From: CAYIEH01 sp964362385
GTDB taxonomy: Bacteria; Patescibacteriota; Minisyncoccia; UBA6257; UBA9933
Length of the DNA stretch: 12,620 nt
Direction: 5' to 3'
NCBI GenBank assembly: GCA_964362385.1
Contig: CAYIEH010000018.1
Location: 1-12,620, forward strand
Shown here: positions 5,629-12,280 of the stretch, piece by piece
Position numbering within the stretch: position 1 is the first letter of the stretch
Layout: every line of letters starts with the position of its first letter
Position numbers and translations under genes: made by a program
The notes under the pieces: generated by a model
Told to the model about the DNA's origin: nothing
Seen by the model: only the letters and a program-made list of their open reading frames with translations
Database searches by the model: none

Positions 5629-5661
5629 TAAAAATTGCCTCGGCTATCAGCCAAGGCAATT
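5629..5661 (-). terminator. terminator of the minus-strand gene
   Basis: On the minus strand, 5661-5649 pairs with 5645-5633 (13 positions, one mismatch, 3-base loop), and the 3' arm runs into TTTTT. It lies about 15 bases after the stop of the minus-strand gene. Confidence 0.8.
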
Positions 5662-5675
5662 GATTCTAAATCTTT

Positions 5676-6017
5676 TTAATTTTTTTCTGACTCGAAAACG
5701 CAATAGCCGGCAGTAGCGGGCAGATTATTGGAGGTTATTGGATATTTTCCCTGAATTTTCTGGCCTTCGTCATTTGGAATTATTAGGTTATAAATAACCA
5801 CCTTTCCATTCTTCGGAGAAGCAAAAATCTTAAGATTGGTTTTTCCGCCAACGGGAAAAATTTCTAAAACAATATTCAGGGGTTGGGTGTTTCCTTTTGT
5901 TCTTAATGTGAAGCCGTACGATACGTAATAACAATAGTCGGGCTTGAATATCCGACCAACATATCTTCTCCTGTTAATGTATATTAAAATCCTTCCTATC
6001 AGGTGTTCCGGAATCAT
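5676..6017 (-). CDS. hypothetical protein, 113 residues
   Basis: I do not recognise the family. The product is basic at the N-terminus (RRRYVGR, 16-22), rich in Tyr, Ile and Val, and looks like an all-beta protein with alternating hydrophobic strands (47-54, 61-66, 72-79). It has no clear transmembrane helix or signal peptide, and its only cysteines are at about 29 and 106. The ATG is preceded by AAGGAGG with a 5-base gap (complement at 6023-6029), which makes translation likely. It has its own promoter candidate and a good terminator, and is divergent from the DUF192 gene. The strong ribosome site resembles those of the other small accessory genes here. Confidence 0.7.
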   Translation of the reverse strand: MIPEHLIGRILIYINRRRYVGRIFKPDYCYYVSYGFTLRTKGNTQPLNIVLEIFPVGGKTNLKIFASPKNGKVVIYNLIIPNDEGQKIQGKYPITSNNLPATAGYCVFESEKN

Positions 6018-6074
6018 AAAAACCTCCTTCTGTCTTTATTGTTTTTGTCGCGTTTTTTGTCCTAAAATATCCTA

Positions 6075-6104
6075 TTGTCAAAAAATCTGAATTTAGTATA
6101 TAAA
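6075..6104 (+). promoter_or_regulatory. promoter candidate of the DUF192 gene, overlapping the divergent promoter
   Basis: TTGTCA (6075-6080) with TATAAA (6099-6104) at 18 bases, or TATATA at 16. It overlaps the opposite promoter, so the two genes may compete for RNA polymerase. Confidence 0.4.
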
Positions 6105-6123
6105 TAATTTTTAACATTAGCAA
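6095..6123 (-). promoter_or_regulatory. promoter candidate of the minus-strand gene
   Basis: On the minus strand TTGCTA (6123-6118), 17 bases, TATACT (6100-6095). The start would be near 6088, giving a leader of about 70 bases. Confidence 0.45.
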
Positions 6124-6170
6124 GAAATCAGTTTTTGGCATTAAGGGGCAATTTTGATATTTTGAAATAT

Positions 6171-6674
6171 ATGAAAACTAAAATCAAAAAATCGTTAATT
6201 TTCGCGATAATTTTTATCGTTGCGGTTTTTATGGCAGCGGCTTTGTTTTTGACTTATCCCGAATTTTTTATCTCCCGAAAAAAAATCGGCAATGTCATTT
6301 ATTTTCCGAATCAGAATTTGAAAATAAAAGTTGAACTGGCGACCGCTCCTTATCAATGGGTAAAGGGGCTGATGTTTCGGGAATTTTTATCAAAAGATTC
6401 GGGAATGCTTTTTGTTTTTCCCGATGAAAGAATAAGGTCTTTTTGGATGAAAAACACCAAAATCCCGTTAGACATAATTTTTATATCAAAAGACAGCCCT
6501 GAAAGAAAAATCGTTGACATTAAGGAAAATTTTGAGCCGTGCCCGGAAACTAAATTAATGTGTCCGAGCTATAATTCCGCGGCTCCGTCAATGTATGTTT
6601 TGGAAACAAACGCGGGATTCGCAAAAAAGAACGATATTAAAATCGGCGACAGCGTAGAAATAAACCGGAATTGA
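6171..6674 (+). CDS. membrane-anchored DUF192 protein
   Basis: The 167-residue product has an N-terminal positive patch and one hydrophobic helix (about 8-28), then a DUF192 domain (about 40-165) on the outer face. Recognisable family segments are VELATAPYQWVKGLMFR (54-70), a GMLFVFP strand (79-85), FWMKNTKIPLDIIFI (91-105), and the closing YVLETNAGFAKKNDIKIGD (142-160). Three cysteines are present (Cys124, Cys131 and, N-terminal to the core, none). DUF192 proteins are usually small secreted or anchored proteins of unknown function. I chose the ATG at 6171, which puts the lysines right before the membrane helix; an in-frame TTG at 6135 would add 12 residues without a ribosome site. No Shine-Dalgarno is seen. 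Confidence 0.85.
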   Translation: MKTKIKKSLIFAIIFIVAVFMAAALFLTYPEFFISRKKIGNVIYFPNQNLKIKVELATAPYQWVKGLMFREFLSKDSGMLFVFPDERIRSFWMKNTKIPLDIIFISKDSPERKIVDIKENFEPCPETKLMCPSYNSAAPSMYVLETNAGFAKKNDIKIGDSVEINRN

Positions 6675-6699
6675 CAAAAATATAAAAAACTATTAAATT
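6671..6699 (+). promoter_or_regulatory. promoter candidate for the small-gene run
   Basis: Perfect TTGACA (6671-6676), overlapping the DUF192 stop codon, with TAAATT at 17 bases (6694-6699). The -10 box is weak, so this is tentative. Confidence 0.35.
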
Positions 6700-6757
6700 T
6701 TTAGAAGTTCTTAACGGGATATTTTCTTAATATAAATCAAAAAAGAAGGGAGGAAAA

Positions 6758-6880
6758 ATGTTTGAGTTTGAAGAGGAATCATTAAAAACTGATTATTTCG
6801 GGATTTTAAAGGAAGATAGACAAAGGGAGGCAAGCTATGGGAGTGGCGACAAAGCAAAAATGTCCGGAAGGGGAAAATAA
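6758..6880 (+). CDS. small acidic-to-basic protein, 40 residues
   Basis: A short frame with a convincing GGGAGG ribosome site 4 bases before the ATG. The product begins MFEFEEESLK (acidic) and ends DKAKMSGRGK (basic), with no cysteine or membrane helix. It overlaps the next gene by 44 bases in another frame, so the two may be translationally coupled. I do not recognise it. The alternative is that only the downstream frame is real and this is its leader. Confidence 0.5.
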   Translation: MFEFEEESLKTDYFGILKEDRQREASYGSGDKAKMSGRGK

Positions 6881-6995
6881 AGAAGTTTGGATTGAAGGTT
6901 TTGACGCTTGCAGTGAATCGACCAAGTGTTTTAGAGAATGCCGGTATAAAAAGAAAAACAATAACTCAAGAGTCGCGGTAAAGATCAGATTTTAA
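6837..6995 (+). CDS. small cysteine-containing protein, 52 residues
   Basis: The ATG is preceded by GGGAGG (6825-6830) with a 6-base gap. The product has cysteines at 9, 25, 31 and 35 and a lysine/arginine-rich C-terminal third (RYKKKNNNSR, 36-45). Four cysteines in a basic mini-protein suggest a single zinc site, possibly nucleic-acid binding, but no family is recognised. It ends 29 bases before the next gene and probably shares its transcript. Confidence 0.55.
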   Translation: MGVATKQKCPEGENKEVWIEGFDACSESTKCFRECRYKKKNNNSRVAVKIRF

Positions 6996-7024
6996 AAATC
7001 GACTATCAGAAAAGGGGTGTAATA

Positions 7025-7357
7025 ATGAAAATTGTGGCAAAAGATAGAAATGGAAAGCCATTGGAGGTTGGGCAACGCGTTTGTGTTGTCGTGGGAAATC
7101 CGGGTTGGAGTCAAATCGGAATAGTAACAAAAGTGCGTAGCGGATCTTCGTCTTTCCGCGACGAAGATGGAGGGCTTTGGCAAAGGCCAAACAGCGACTT
7201 CCAAATTAAAGAGCCAAAAGAATGCGTTGATTGCAAAAAAAGCGAGTGCCCCTTGCACTGTATCCATCTCGGAGACAAGCTGGCGGCGAAAGGAATAGAG
7301 CAGAATCCGTTTCCTGAACTACGATGTCAAACTATGAAAATACAAGGCACTTATTAG
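7025..7357 (+). CDS. SH3-like, cysteine-rich small protein
   Basis: This 110-residue protein seems to have two parts. Residues 1-62 read like a small SH3/KOW-type barrel (LEVGQRVCVVV, then a GIVTKVRSG turn, then GGLWQRPNSDFQI). Residues 67-79 hold Cys67-x2-Cys70-x4-Cys75-x3-Cys79, a compact metal-site spacing, with His78 and His81 nearby. The ATG follows AAAGGGGTG at a short distance. It is last in the run 6758-7357 and is followed by a very strong terminator. No homologous family is recognised; the SH3-like call is from pattern only. Confidence 0.65.
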   Translation: MKIVAKDRNGKPLEVGQRVCVVVGNPGWSQIGIVTKVRSGSSSFRDEDGGLWQRPNSDFQIKEPKECVDCKKSECPLHCIHLGDKLAAKGIEQNPFPELRCQTMKIQGTY

Positions 7358-7376
7358 TATTATGTGAAGAAATTCC

Positions 7377-7416
7377 AAGACCACATAACGCGCAGCGTTA
7401 TGTGGTCTTCTTATTT
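7377..7416 (+). terminator. very strong terminator ending the small-gene run
   Basis: A perfect 15-pair stem (7377-7391 with 7395-7409) with a 3-base loop, followed by CTTCTTATTTT. It sits inside any longer yebC frame begun at the GTG at 7364, which argues against that start. Confidence 0.88.
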
Positions 7417-7456
7417 TAAAAAATATTTTTTTCAGTTATCATATTCTTATTATTTT

Positions 7457-8059
7457 ATGGCTGGTCATTCTCATTGGGCTGGGATAAAGCGCAAAAAAGA
7501 AATAACGGACAAGAAGCGGGGGCAGATTTTTTCAAAATTATTGAAGGCGATTTCCATTGTCGCGAAAACCGAACCCAATCCCCAGTTTAATCCGATTTTA
7601 AGGGCTGCGATTGACAAAGCGAAAGAAAGCCAGGTTCCGCAGGATAATATTGACAGGGCAATTAAGCGGGCTTCGGAAGCCGCTGAAAATTTGGAAGAAT
7701 TATTGATTGAAGCTTATGGTCCGGAAGGCGCGGCGATTTTAATTGAAGCGATTACAGACAGCAGGAATCGGACCGTCAGCGAAGTCAAAAAAATTCTGAA
7801 AGACCATAAAGCCAAATGGGCTGATCAGGGTAGCGTCCTTTGGGCATTCGCCCAAAACGCAGATCAACGCAGAACGACCCAAGCCGATGGCGAGGTAGGC
7901 GCGGACTTACGCAGAAATTTTATATCAAGCGGCGAAAGTAATTGGTATTCAAAGTTTCCGCAGCAAATTTCCGAGGAAGGAAAGCAGAAATTGGAGCAGC
8001 TAATTGAGGCGTTGGACGACCATGACGATGTGCAGGCAGTGATAACAAATATCAAGTAG
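7457..8059 (+). CDS. yebC: YebC/PmpR family protein
   Basis: The N-terminus is the family signature MAGHSHWAGIKRKKEITDKK (1-20), followed by the helical core with PQDNIDRAIKRA (61-72), EAYGPEGAAILIEA (85-98) and DSRNRTVSEVKKIL (101-114). The C-terminus LIEALDDHDDVQAVITNIK (182-200) is the usual closing segment. YebC proteins have been described as DNA-binding regulators and, more recently, as translation factors that relieve ribosome stalling at proline stretches. At 200 residues it is shorter than the usual 240-250: the middle domain is reduced, as in many small genomes. Instead residues about 133-157 (NADQRR...LRRNF) are unlike the family and look inserted. I start at the ATG at 7457 because an upstream in-frame GTG lies before a terminator. 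It precedes ruvC, a common pairing. Confidence 0.93.
   Translation: MAGHSHWAGIKRKKEITDKKRGQIFSKLLKAISIVAKTEPNPQFNPILRAAIDKAKESQVPQDNIDRAIKRASEAAENLEELLIEAYGPEGAAILIEAITDSRNRTVSEVKKILKDHKAKWADQGSVLWAFAQNADQRRTTQADGEVGADLRRNFISSGESNWYSKFPQQISEEGKQKLEQLIEALDDHDDVQAVITNIK
7839..7920 (+). repeat. repeat-like insertion inside yebC
   Basis: A hairpin TTTGGGC-ATTC-GCCCAAA (7839-7856) is followed by three copies of ACGCAGA (7857, 7867 and 7909). The segment stays in frame and encodes the atypical residues about 133-157. Confidence 0.5.
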
Positions 8060-8067
8060 CTAATATC

Positions 8068-8142
8068 TAATTTCTAATAAAATTATTTAATGTCCAAAGG
8101 GGTAAATTTAAAATTTAATTAGGAATTATAAATTAGAAATTA
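8068..8142. repeat. inverted repeat between yebC and ruvC
   Basis: TAATTTCTAAT (8068-8078) pairs perfectly with ATTAGAAATTA (8132-8142), which ends one base before the ruvC ATG. The interval is AT-rich with repeated CTAATWTCTAAT words. The structure could hide the ruvC start; no Shine-Dalgarno is present. Confidence 0.5.
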
Positions 8143-8143
8143 T

Positions 8144-8671
8144 ATGCGAATTTTAGGCATTGATCCCGGGAGTACCAGAATAGGTTATGGAATTATTGAA
8201 ACTGGCAGTTCGGCTGGTTCTTTGCATGGCAGTTCAACAGGCTCGTTGCGCGTTGGTTCTGATTTAAAATTTATCAAAAGCGGTTTATTGAAAATAAAAT
8301 CTTCTGACAAAGAAGAGCGGCTTTTGGAATTGGCAAAATCTTACGAACAGCTTTTAAAAAAAGAAAAGCCGGACTTGGCGGCGATTGAAAAATTGTATTT
8401 TGTAAAAAACATAAAAACCGGTCTGGAAGTCGCCCAATCAAGGGGAATTATTATTTTTCTGACGCGGAAGCAAAAAATTACGATTGTTGAATACGCTCCC
8501 TCCGAGGTGAAATTAAATATAACCGGTTATGGCAATGCCGACAAAAAAGCGGTGGCGAAAATGGTGAAGTTAATTTTGAAAACAGGCGAAATTAAAGGAC
8601 CTGACGACGTTTTTGACGCTTTGGCGATCGCCATTACGGCGGCCAACAACCAAAAAATTTTTAATTTTTGA
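8144..8671 (+). CDS. ruvC: crossover junction endodeoxyribonuclease RuvC
   Basis: RuvC resolves Holliday junctions. The 175-residue product has the RNase H-like core: RILGIDPGSTRIGYGIIE (2-19) with Asp7, AAIEKLYFVKN (79-89) with Glu82, EVAQSRG (95-101), and GPDDVFDALAIAI (152-164) with Asp155 and Asp158. These four match the catalytic DEDD set. Residues about 21-38 (Gly/Ser-rich, with two GSSxGSL units) are an extra loop after the first strand and look inserted in frame. ruvA and ruvB are not in this window. The gene follows yebC by 84 bases and is closed by a terminator. Confidence 0.95.
   Translation: MRILGIDPGSTRIGYGIIETGSSAGSLHGSSTGSLRVGSDLKFIKSGLLKIKSSDKEERLLELAKSYEQLLKKEKPDLAAIEKLYFVKNIKTGLEVAQSRGIIIFLTRKQKITIVEYAPSEVKLNITGYGNADKKAVAKMVKLILKTGEIKGPDDVFDALAIAITAANNQKIFNF
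8204..8251 (+). repeat. 24-base tandem repeat inside ruvC
   Basis: Two 24-base units (8204-8227 and 8228-8251) both begin GGCAGTTC and share 17 of 24 bases. They encode two 8-residue units, GSSAGSLH and GSSTGSLR, in the loop after the first strand of the RuvC core, so the frame is kept. Confidence 0.7.
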
Positions 8672-8679
8672 AGTTTTGG

Positions 8680-8706
8680 GGCAGGAAATTTTTCCTGCCT
8701 TCTTTT
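8680..8706 (+). terminator. rho-independent terminator of ruvC
   Basis: GGCAGGAA (8680-8687) pairs with TTCCTGCC (8692-8699) with a short loop, followed by TTCTTTT. Confidence 0.85.
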
Positions 8707-8716
8707 ATAAAACCCC

Positions 8717-8745
8717 TTGACTTTTTGATTAACGTTTCATATACT
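8717..8745 (+). promoter_or_regulatory. promoter of nusA-hppA
   Basis: TTGACT (8717-8722), exactly 17 bases, TATACT (8740-8745): each box is one base off consensus. The start would be near 8752, giving an unusually long leader of about 234 bases before nusA. Confidence 0.75.
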
Positions 8746-8755
8746 TTTTAACAGA

Positions 8756-8775
8756 AATCCGCAGTCGCGGGTTTT
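8756..8775 (+). terminator. possible attenuator in the nusA leader
   Basis: AATCCGC (8756-8762) pairs with GCGGGTT (8767-8773) around AGTC, followed by TTATTTATAA. It would form within the first 25 bases of the transcript. The T-run is short, so termination is uncertain. Confidence 0.35.
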
Positions 8776-8840
8776 ATTTATAAAGGGCTTTATATAAATT
8801 TTGAAGCCGTAGGCGAACTAAATTCATAGACAAAACCCTT

Positions 8841-8941
8841 ACCCCGCCTTCTAAGCGCGGGGGTGTAAAGTAAAATATGAATAAAATAATTAGACAATCA
8901 AATCAAGTTATATTAAAGGCCGCGGGCATAGAAGGCGGGGT
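8841..8941 (+). promoter_or_regulatory. nusA leader with mutually exclusive stems
   Basis: ACCCCGCCTTCTA (8841-8853) is perfectly complementary to TAGAAGGCGGGGT (8929-8941), a 13-pair long-range stem. The same left arm can instead form a local hairpin, CCCCGC (8842-8847) with GCGGGG (8857-8862). The two folds exclude each other. The long-range stem encloses the start of a 33-codon upstream frame (8877) and ends 45 bases before the nusA ATG, so switching could affect nusA expression. Confidence 0.45.
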
Positions 8942-8978
8942 GCTCAATTTTATAATTACTCGCTTTGCTCGCAAATAA
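8877..8978 (+). CDS. possible 33-residue upstream ORF in the nusA leader
   Basis: An ATG-started frame of 33 codons (MNKIIRQSNQ...TRFARK) ends 7 bases before the nusA ATG. A G-rich run (8859-8865) lies 11 bases upstream of its ATG, a poor ribosome site. The product is basic, with no known family. It could be a leader peptide whose translation opens the long-range stem, or simply chance. Confidence 0.25.
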   Translation: MNKIIRQSNQVILKAAGIEGGVLNFIITRFARK

Positions 8979-8985
8979 AATTGGC

Positions 8986-10230
8986 ATGTTTGATCTTAAA
9001 TCATTAAATTGGGCAATCAAGCAGATTGCCGAGGAAAAGGGACTTGAAGAAGAGCGGGTTTTAGAAGCCGTTGAATTAGCGGTTGCCGCCGCTTATAAAA
9101 AAGAATATTGCAAAAAAGGAGAAATCGTTAAAGCAAAACTGGATCCCAGAAGCGGCAGTGTAAATTTTTGGAAAGTGAAAATAGTGGTTGATAAAACAAT
9201 CGTTGATATGGAAGAAGAGCCGAAAGAAAACGGAATCACTTCTGCCAAGCCGGCGGCCGAAGCTTTGGCAGGCAGGACTGCAAGCGACGAAGATGTTCTT
9301 CCCCGATACAATCCTGATAGGCATATTTTAATGGAAGAAGCCAAAGAGATTAAACCCGATGTTCAACTCGGCGAAGAATTAATATTTCCCTTGGAAGAGC
9401 ATCATGATTTCGGCAGAATTGCGGCTCAAACCGCGAAACAGGTAATTTTACAAAAAATCCGCGAAGCAGAAAGAGATTCCATTAAACAAGAATTTCAGGA
9501 CAAAGAAGGCCAAATTATCAGCGGAGTGGTTCAGAGAATTGAAAGAGGCAACGTCTATATTGATTTGGGCAGGGCGATAGGAATGATGTTTTTTAATGAA
9601 ACTATTCCGGGCGAGTATTATAAGATCGGAGAAAGGTTAAGATTTTATATTGTAGCGGTTCAGGACGAAGAAGGCAGAAGGCCGGGAATTATTTTATCAA
9701 GATCCCATCCGAAATTTGTCAGCAAACTTTTTGAATTGGAAGTGCCTGAAATTGCCGAAGGCTTGGTAGAAATAAAAGCGGTTGCCAGAGAAGTCGGCAG
9801 CCGGACGAAATTCGCGGTTGCCGCCAAGGAAGAAAATATTGATCCAATCGGCGCCTGCGTCGGCCAAAGAGGAACCAGAGTGATGGCGGTTACCAATGAA
9901 TTGGGAAACGAAAAAATAGACATTATTGAATGGCACGAGGACCCGGCAAAATTTATCGCCGCGTCGCTGTCTCCCGCAAAAGTGAGAGAGGTTGAAATTC
10001 TGCCAAGGCGCGAAGCAAGAGTTTTGGTGCCCGAAGACCAGTTAAGTCTGGCAATCGGAAAAGACGGCCAAAACGCCAGATTAGCCGCAAAACTAACCGG
10101 CTGGAAAATTGATATTCGTTCGCAAGCTCGGCCTAACGATGTGCAGGAAGGAGGCATTGCGGGAACCGAAGAAGAAAAACAAATAGAGATAGAAAAAAAG
10201 CAAATTGAAAAGCAAGAAGAAGGCGAGTAA
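8986..10230 (+). CDS. nusA: transcription termination/antitermination protein NusA
   Basis: NusA binds RNA polymerase and modulates pausing, termination and antitermination. In 414 residues: the polymerase-binding N-terminal domain (1-165, with RVLEAVELAVAAAYKKEY at 24-41 and RIAAQTAKQVILQKIREAE at 144-162), an S1 domain (about 175-240), KH1 with GACVGQRGTRV (289-299), and KH2 with LAIGKDGQNARLAAKLTGW (355-373). The tail (393-414) is a Glu/Lys-rich coiled or disordered stretch. Residues about 83-107 interrupt the N-terminal domain and look inserted. I chose the ATG at 8986; an in-frame TTG 7 codons earlier overlaps a GCGAG repeat. There is no Shine-Dalgarno. It is co-transcribed with hppA, 9 bases downstream. 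Confidence 0.95.
   Translation: MFDLKSLNWAIKQIAEEKGLEEERVLEAVELAVAAAYKKEYCKKGEIVKAKLDPRSGSVNFWKVKIVVDKTIVDMEEEPKENGITSAKPAAEALAGRTASDEDVLPRYNPDRHILMEEAKEIKPDVQLGEELIFPLEEHHDFGRIAAQTAKQVILQKIREAERDSIKQEFQDKEGQIISGVVQRIERGNVYIDLGRAIGMMFFNETIPGEYYKIGERLRFYIVAVQDEEGRRPGIILSRSHPKFVSKLFELEVPEIAEGLVEIKAVAREVGSRTKFAVAAKEENIDPIGACVGQRGTRVMAVTNELGNEKIDIIEWHEDPAKFIAASLSPAKVREVEILPRREARVLVPEDQLSLAIGKDGQNARLAAKLTGWKIDIRSQARPNDVQEGGIAGTEEEKQIEIEKKQIEKQEEGE
9232..9306 (+). repeat. palindromic insertion inside nusA
   Basis: TGCCAA (9243-9248) pairs with TTGGCA (9265-9270), extended by GC/GC with one bulged T, around a loop that can itself pair. GCTTTGGCAGGC (9262-9273) is also found, inverted, in the intergenic palindrome at 12447-12458. 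The segment is in frame and encodes residues about 83-107 (NGITSAKPAA...DVLPR), absent from ordinary NusA. Confidence 0.55.
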
Positions 10231-10239
10231 AATTTTAAA

Positions 10240-12234
10240 ATGAACATTTATTATTTCACTTTTATTCCCGCTTTAGTCGCGATTTTATATAGCGTCTTTA
10301 TTGTTTTTTGGCTGAAAAAACAGCCGGAAGGAGACGAGAAAATGAAAGAAATTTCCGGCGCCATTAGAACCGGCGCCATGGCTTATTTAAATCGCCAGTA
10401 CAGAAGCGTGGCTCTTATAGCTTTAATTTTAGTAATTCTGATTTTTTTGTTTTTTGGCGGATTGTCCGTAATCGGATTTTTAGTCGGCGCGATTTTTTCG
10501 GCGCTCGCCGGCTACATTGGCATGAACATTTCAATACGTTCTAATGCCCGAACCACTGAATCGGCGAAAAAGGGATTGGCATCGGCGCTTTCATTGGCTT
10601 TTAGAGCTGGCTCGGTTACCGGCTTTTTGGTGGTTGCTCTGGCTTTGCTTGCGGTAAGCGGATTTTATTTTTTAACTCACGATCTTAAGGCTCTCGTATC
10701 TTTGGGATTCGGCGCGAGCTTGATTTCTGTTTTTGCCCGGCTTGGCGGCGGCATTTTCACCAAAGCGGCTGATGTCGGCGCTGACTTGGTCGGAAAAGTT
10801 GAAGCTGGAATTCCCGAAGACGATCCCAGAAATCCGGCAGTCATTGCCGACAATGTCGGAGACAATGTCGGCGACTGCGCCGGCATGGCGGCGGACCTTT
10901 TTGAAACTTACGCCGTTACTTTAATTGCCGCGATTTTGCTCGGAGTGCTGACTATCGGTTCATTGGGAGTTGATTTTCCGCTGGCTTTGGCGGGAACGGC
11001 GATTATCGCGTCTGTTATTGGAAGTTTTTTTGTCCGGCTAAAGAGCGGAACGCAGCAGACTTCATACGGAGCAAATATTATGGGAGCGCTTTACAAAGGA
11101 ATTTTCGCTTCCTTAATTGTCTCAATGATTTTGTTTTACTGGGTGACCAAATATTATTTTAATGAAAAATATTTAAGTTTTTATCTTAGCGCTTTGGTCG
11201 GTTTGGCAGTGGCGGCTCTAATGGTCGTGATTACCGATTATTACACCTCTAAAAAATTCAGGCCCGTGAAATCAATTGTTGAGGCTTCAAAATCGGGACA
11301 TGCCACCAATATTATTATCGGCTTGTCAGTGGGAATGGAAGCAACTTTTTTGCCGATTATTTTAATCAGCGTCGGAGTTTTAACCAGTTTTTGGCTGGCC
11401 GGAATTTTCGGAATCGCGATTGCGGTTTTGGCAATGCTTTCAGCCGCGGGCATGATTATCGCCATTGATTCTTTCGGCCCGATTACTGACAATGCCGGCG
11501 GCATTGCGGAGATGAGCGGACAGCCGAAAGAGATAAGACAAGTTACTGACGCTCTTGATGCAGTCGGGAATACCACAAAAGCGATTACCAAAGGATACGC
11601 CATTGCTTCAGCCGGTCTCGCCGCTTTGGTGTTGTTCGCCGCCTATTCCCAAGAACTCGCCGGTTTTATTCAGGGCATTACTTTTGATTTAAGCGATCCT
11701 TATATTATTGTAGGGCTGTTTATCGGCGCGGGTATTCCTTATCTTTTTGGATCGTTGGGGCTTAAGGCAGTGGGCCGCGCCGCAGGAGCAGTGGTTGGAG
11801 AAGTAAGAAGGCAATTCAGAGAAATTCCCGGGATTATGGAAAAAACTGCCAAGCCGGATTATGCCCAATGCGTTGATATTGTTACCAGAGCCGCGCTTAG
11901 AGAAATGATTATTCCGGCTTTAATTCCCGTAGTTTCGGTTTTGGCAATCGGAATTATATTGGGCGGCAAAGCTTTGGGGGGATTTTTGATCGGCTCCATA
12001 ATTTCCGGACTTTTCGTGGCGATTTCAATGACGACTGCTGGCGGCGCCTGGGACAATGCCAAAAAATATATTGAAGAAGGAAATTTTGGAGGCAAAGGTT
12101 CTGACGCGCATAAGGCCGCGGTTACCGGTGATACTGTCGGCGATCCTTATAAAGACACAGTCGGCCCGGCGATAAATCCGCTTATAAAAGTAATTAATAT
12201 CGTGGCGTTGTTGATTGTCGGGTTTCTTAAATAA
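10240..12234 (+). CDS. hppA: membrane-bound proton-translocating pyrophosphatase, K+-independent type
   Basis: This integral membrane enzyme couples hydrolysis of PPi to ion transport. The 664 residues contain about 15-16 hydrophobic segments and all catalytic motifs: DVGADLVGKVE (178-188), EDDPRNPAVIADNVGDNVGD (193-212), DNAGGIAEM (417-425), and near the C-terminus DTVGDPYKDT (631-640). In GNTTKAITKGYA (443-454), Lys447 stands where K+-dependent enzymes have Ala, which marks the K+-independent class; known members of that class pump H+, not Na+. Cys213 after the DNVGD repeat is also usual in that class. In a small fermentative cell it would recover energy from biosynthetic PPi. It follows nusA by 9 bases without its own promoter and ends at a terminator. 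Confidence 0.96.
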   Translation: MNIYYFTFIPALVAILYSVFIVFWLKKQPEGDEKMKEISGAIRTGAMAYLNRQYRSVALIALILVILIFLFFGGLSVIGFLVGAIFSALAGYIGMNISIRSNARTTESAKKGLASALSLAFRAGSVTGFLVVALALLAVSGFYFLTHDLKALVSLGFGASLISVFARLGGGIFTKAADVGADLVGKVEAGIPEDDPRNPAVIADNVGDNVGDCAGMAADLFETYAVTLIAAILLGVLTIGSLGVDFPLALAGTAIIASVIGSFFVRLKSGTQQTSYGANIMGALYKGIFASLIVSMILFYWVTKYYFNEKYLSFYLSALVGLAVAALMVVITDYYTSKKFRPVKSIVEASKSGHATNIIIGLSVGMEATFLPIILISVGVLTSFWLAGIFGIAIAVLAMLSAAGMIIAIDSFGPITDNAGGIAEMSGQPKEIRQVTDALDAVGNTTKAITKGYAIASAGLAALVLFAAYSQELAGFIQGITFDLSDPYIIVGLFIGAGIPYLFGSLGLKAVGRAAGAVVGEVRRQFREIPGIMEKTAKPDYAQCVDIVTRAALREMIIPALIPVVSVLAIGIILGGKALGGFLIGSIISGLFVAISMTTAGGAWDNAKKYIEEGNFGGKGSDAHKAAVTGDTVGDPYKDTVGPAINPLIKVINIVALLIVGFLK

Positions 12235-12280
12235 TGGCCATTAGTGATTAGCCGCTAGTAGAAGAAAACAGTAAAAAAGG

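Noticed and set aside
7364..7456. Upstream GTG extension of yebC
   Set aside because: The extension would translate the 15-pair terminator, and YebC proteins begin at MAGHS.
8965..8985. Upstream TTG start for nusA
   Set aside because: The extra seven residues come from a GCGAG repeat; the family normally starts near MFDLK.
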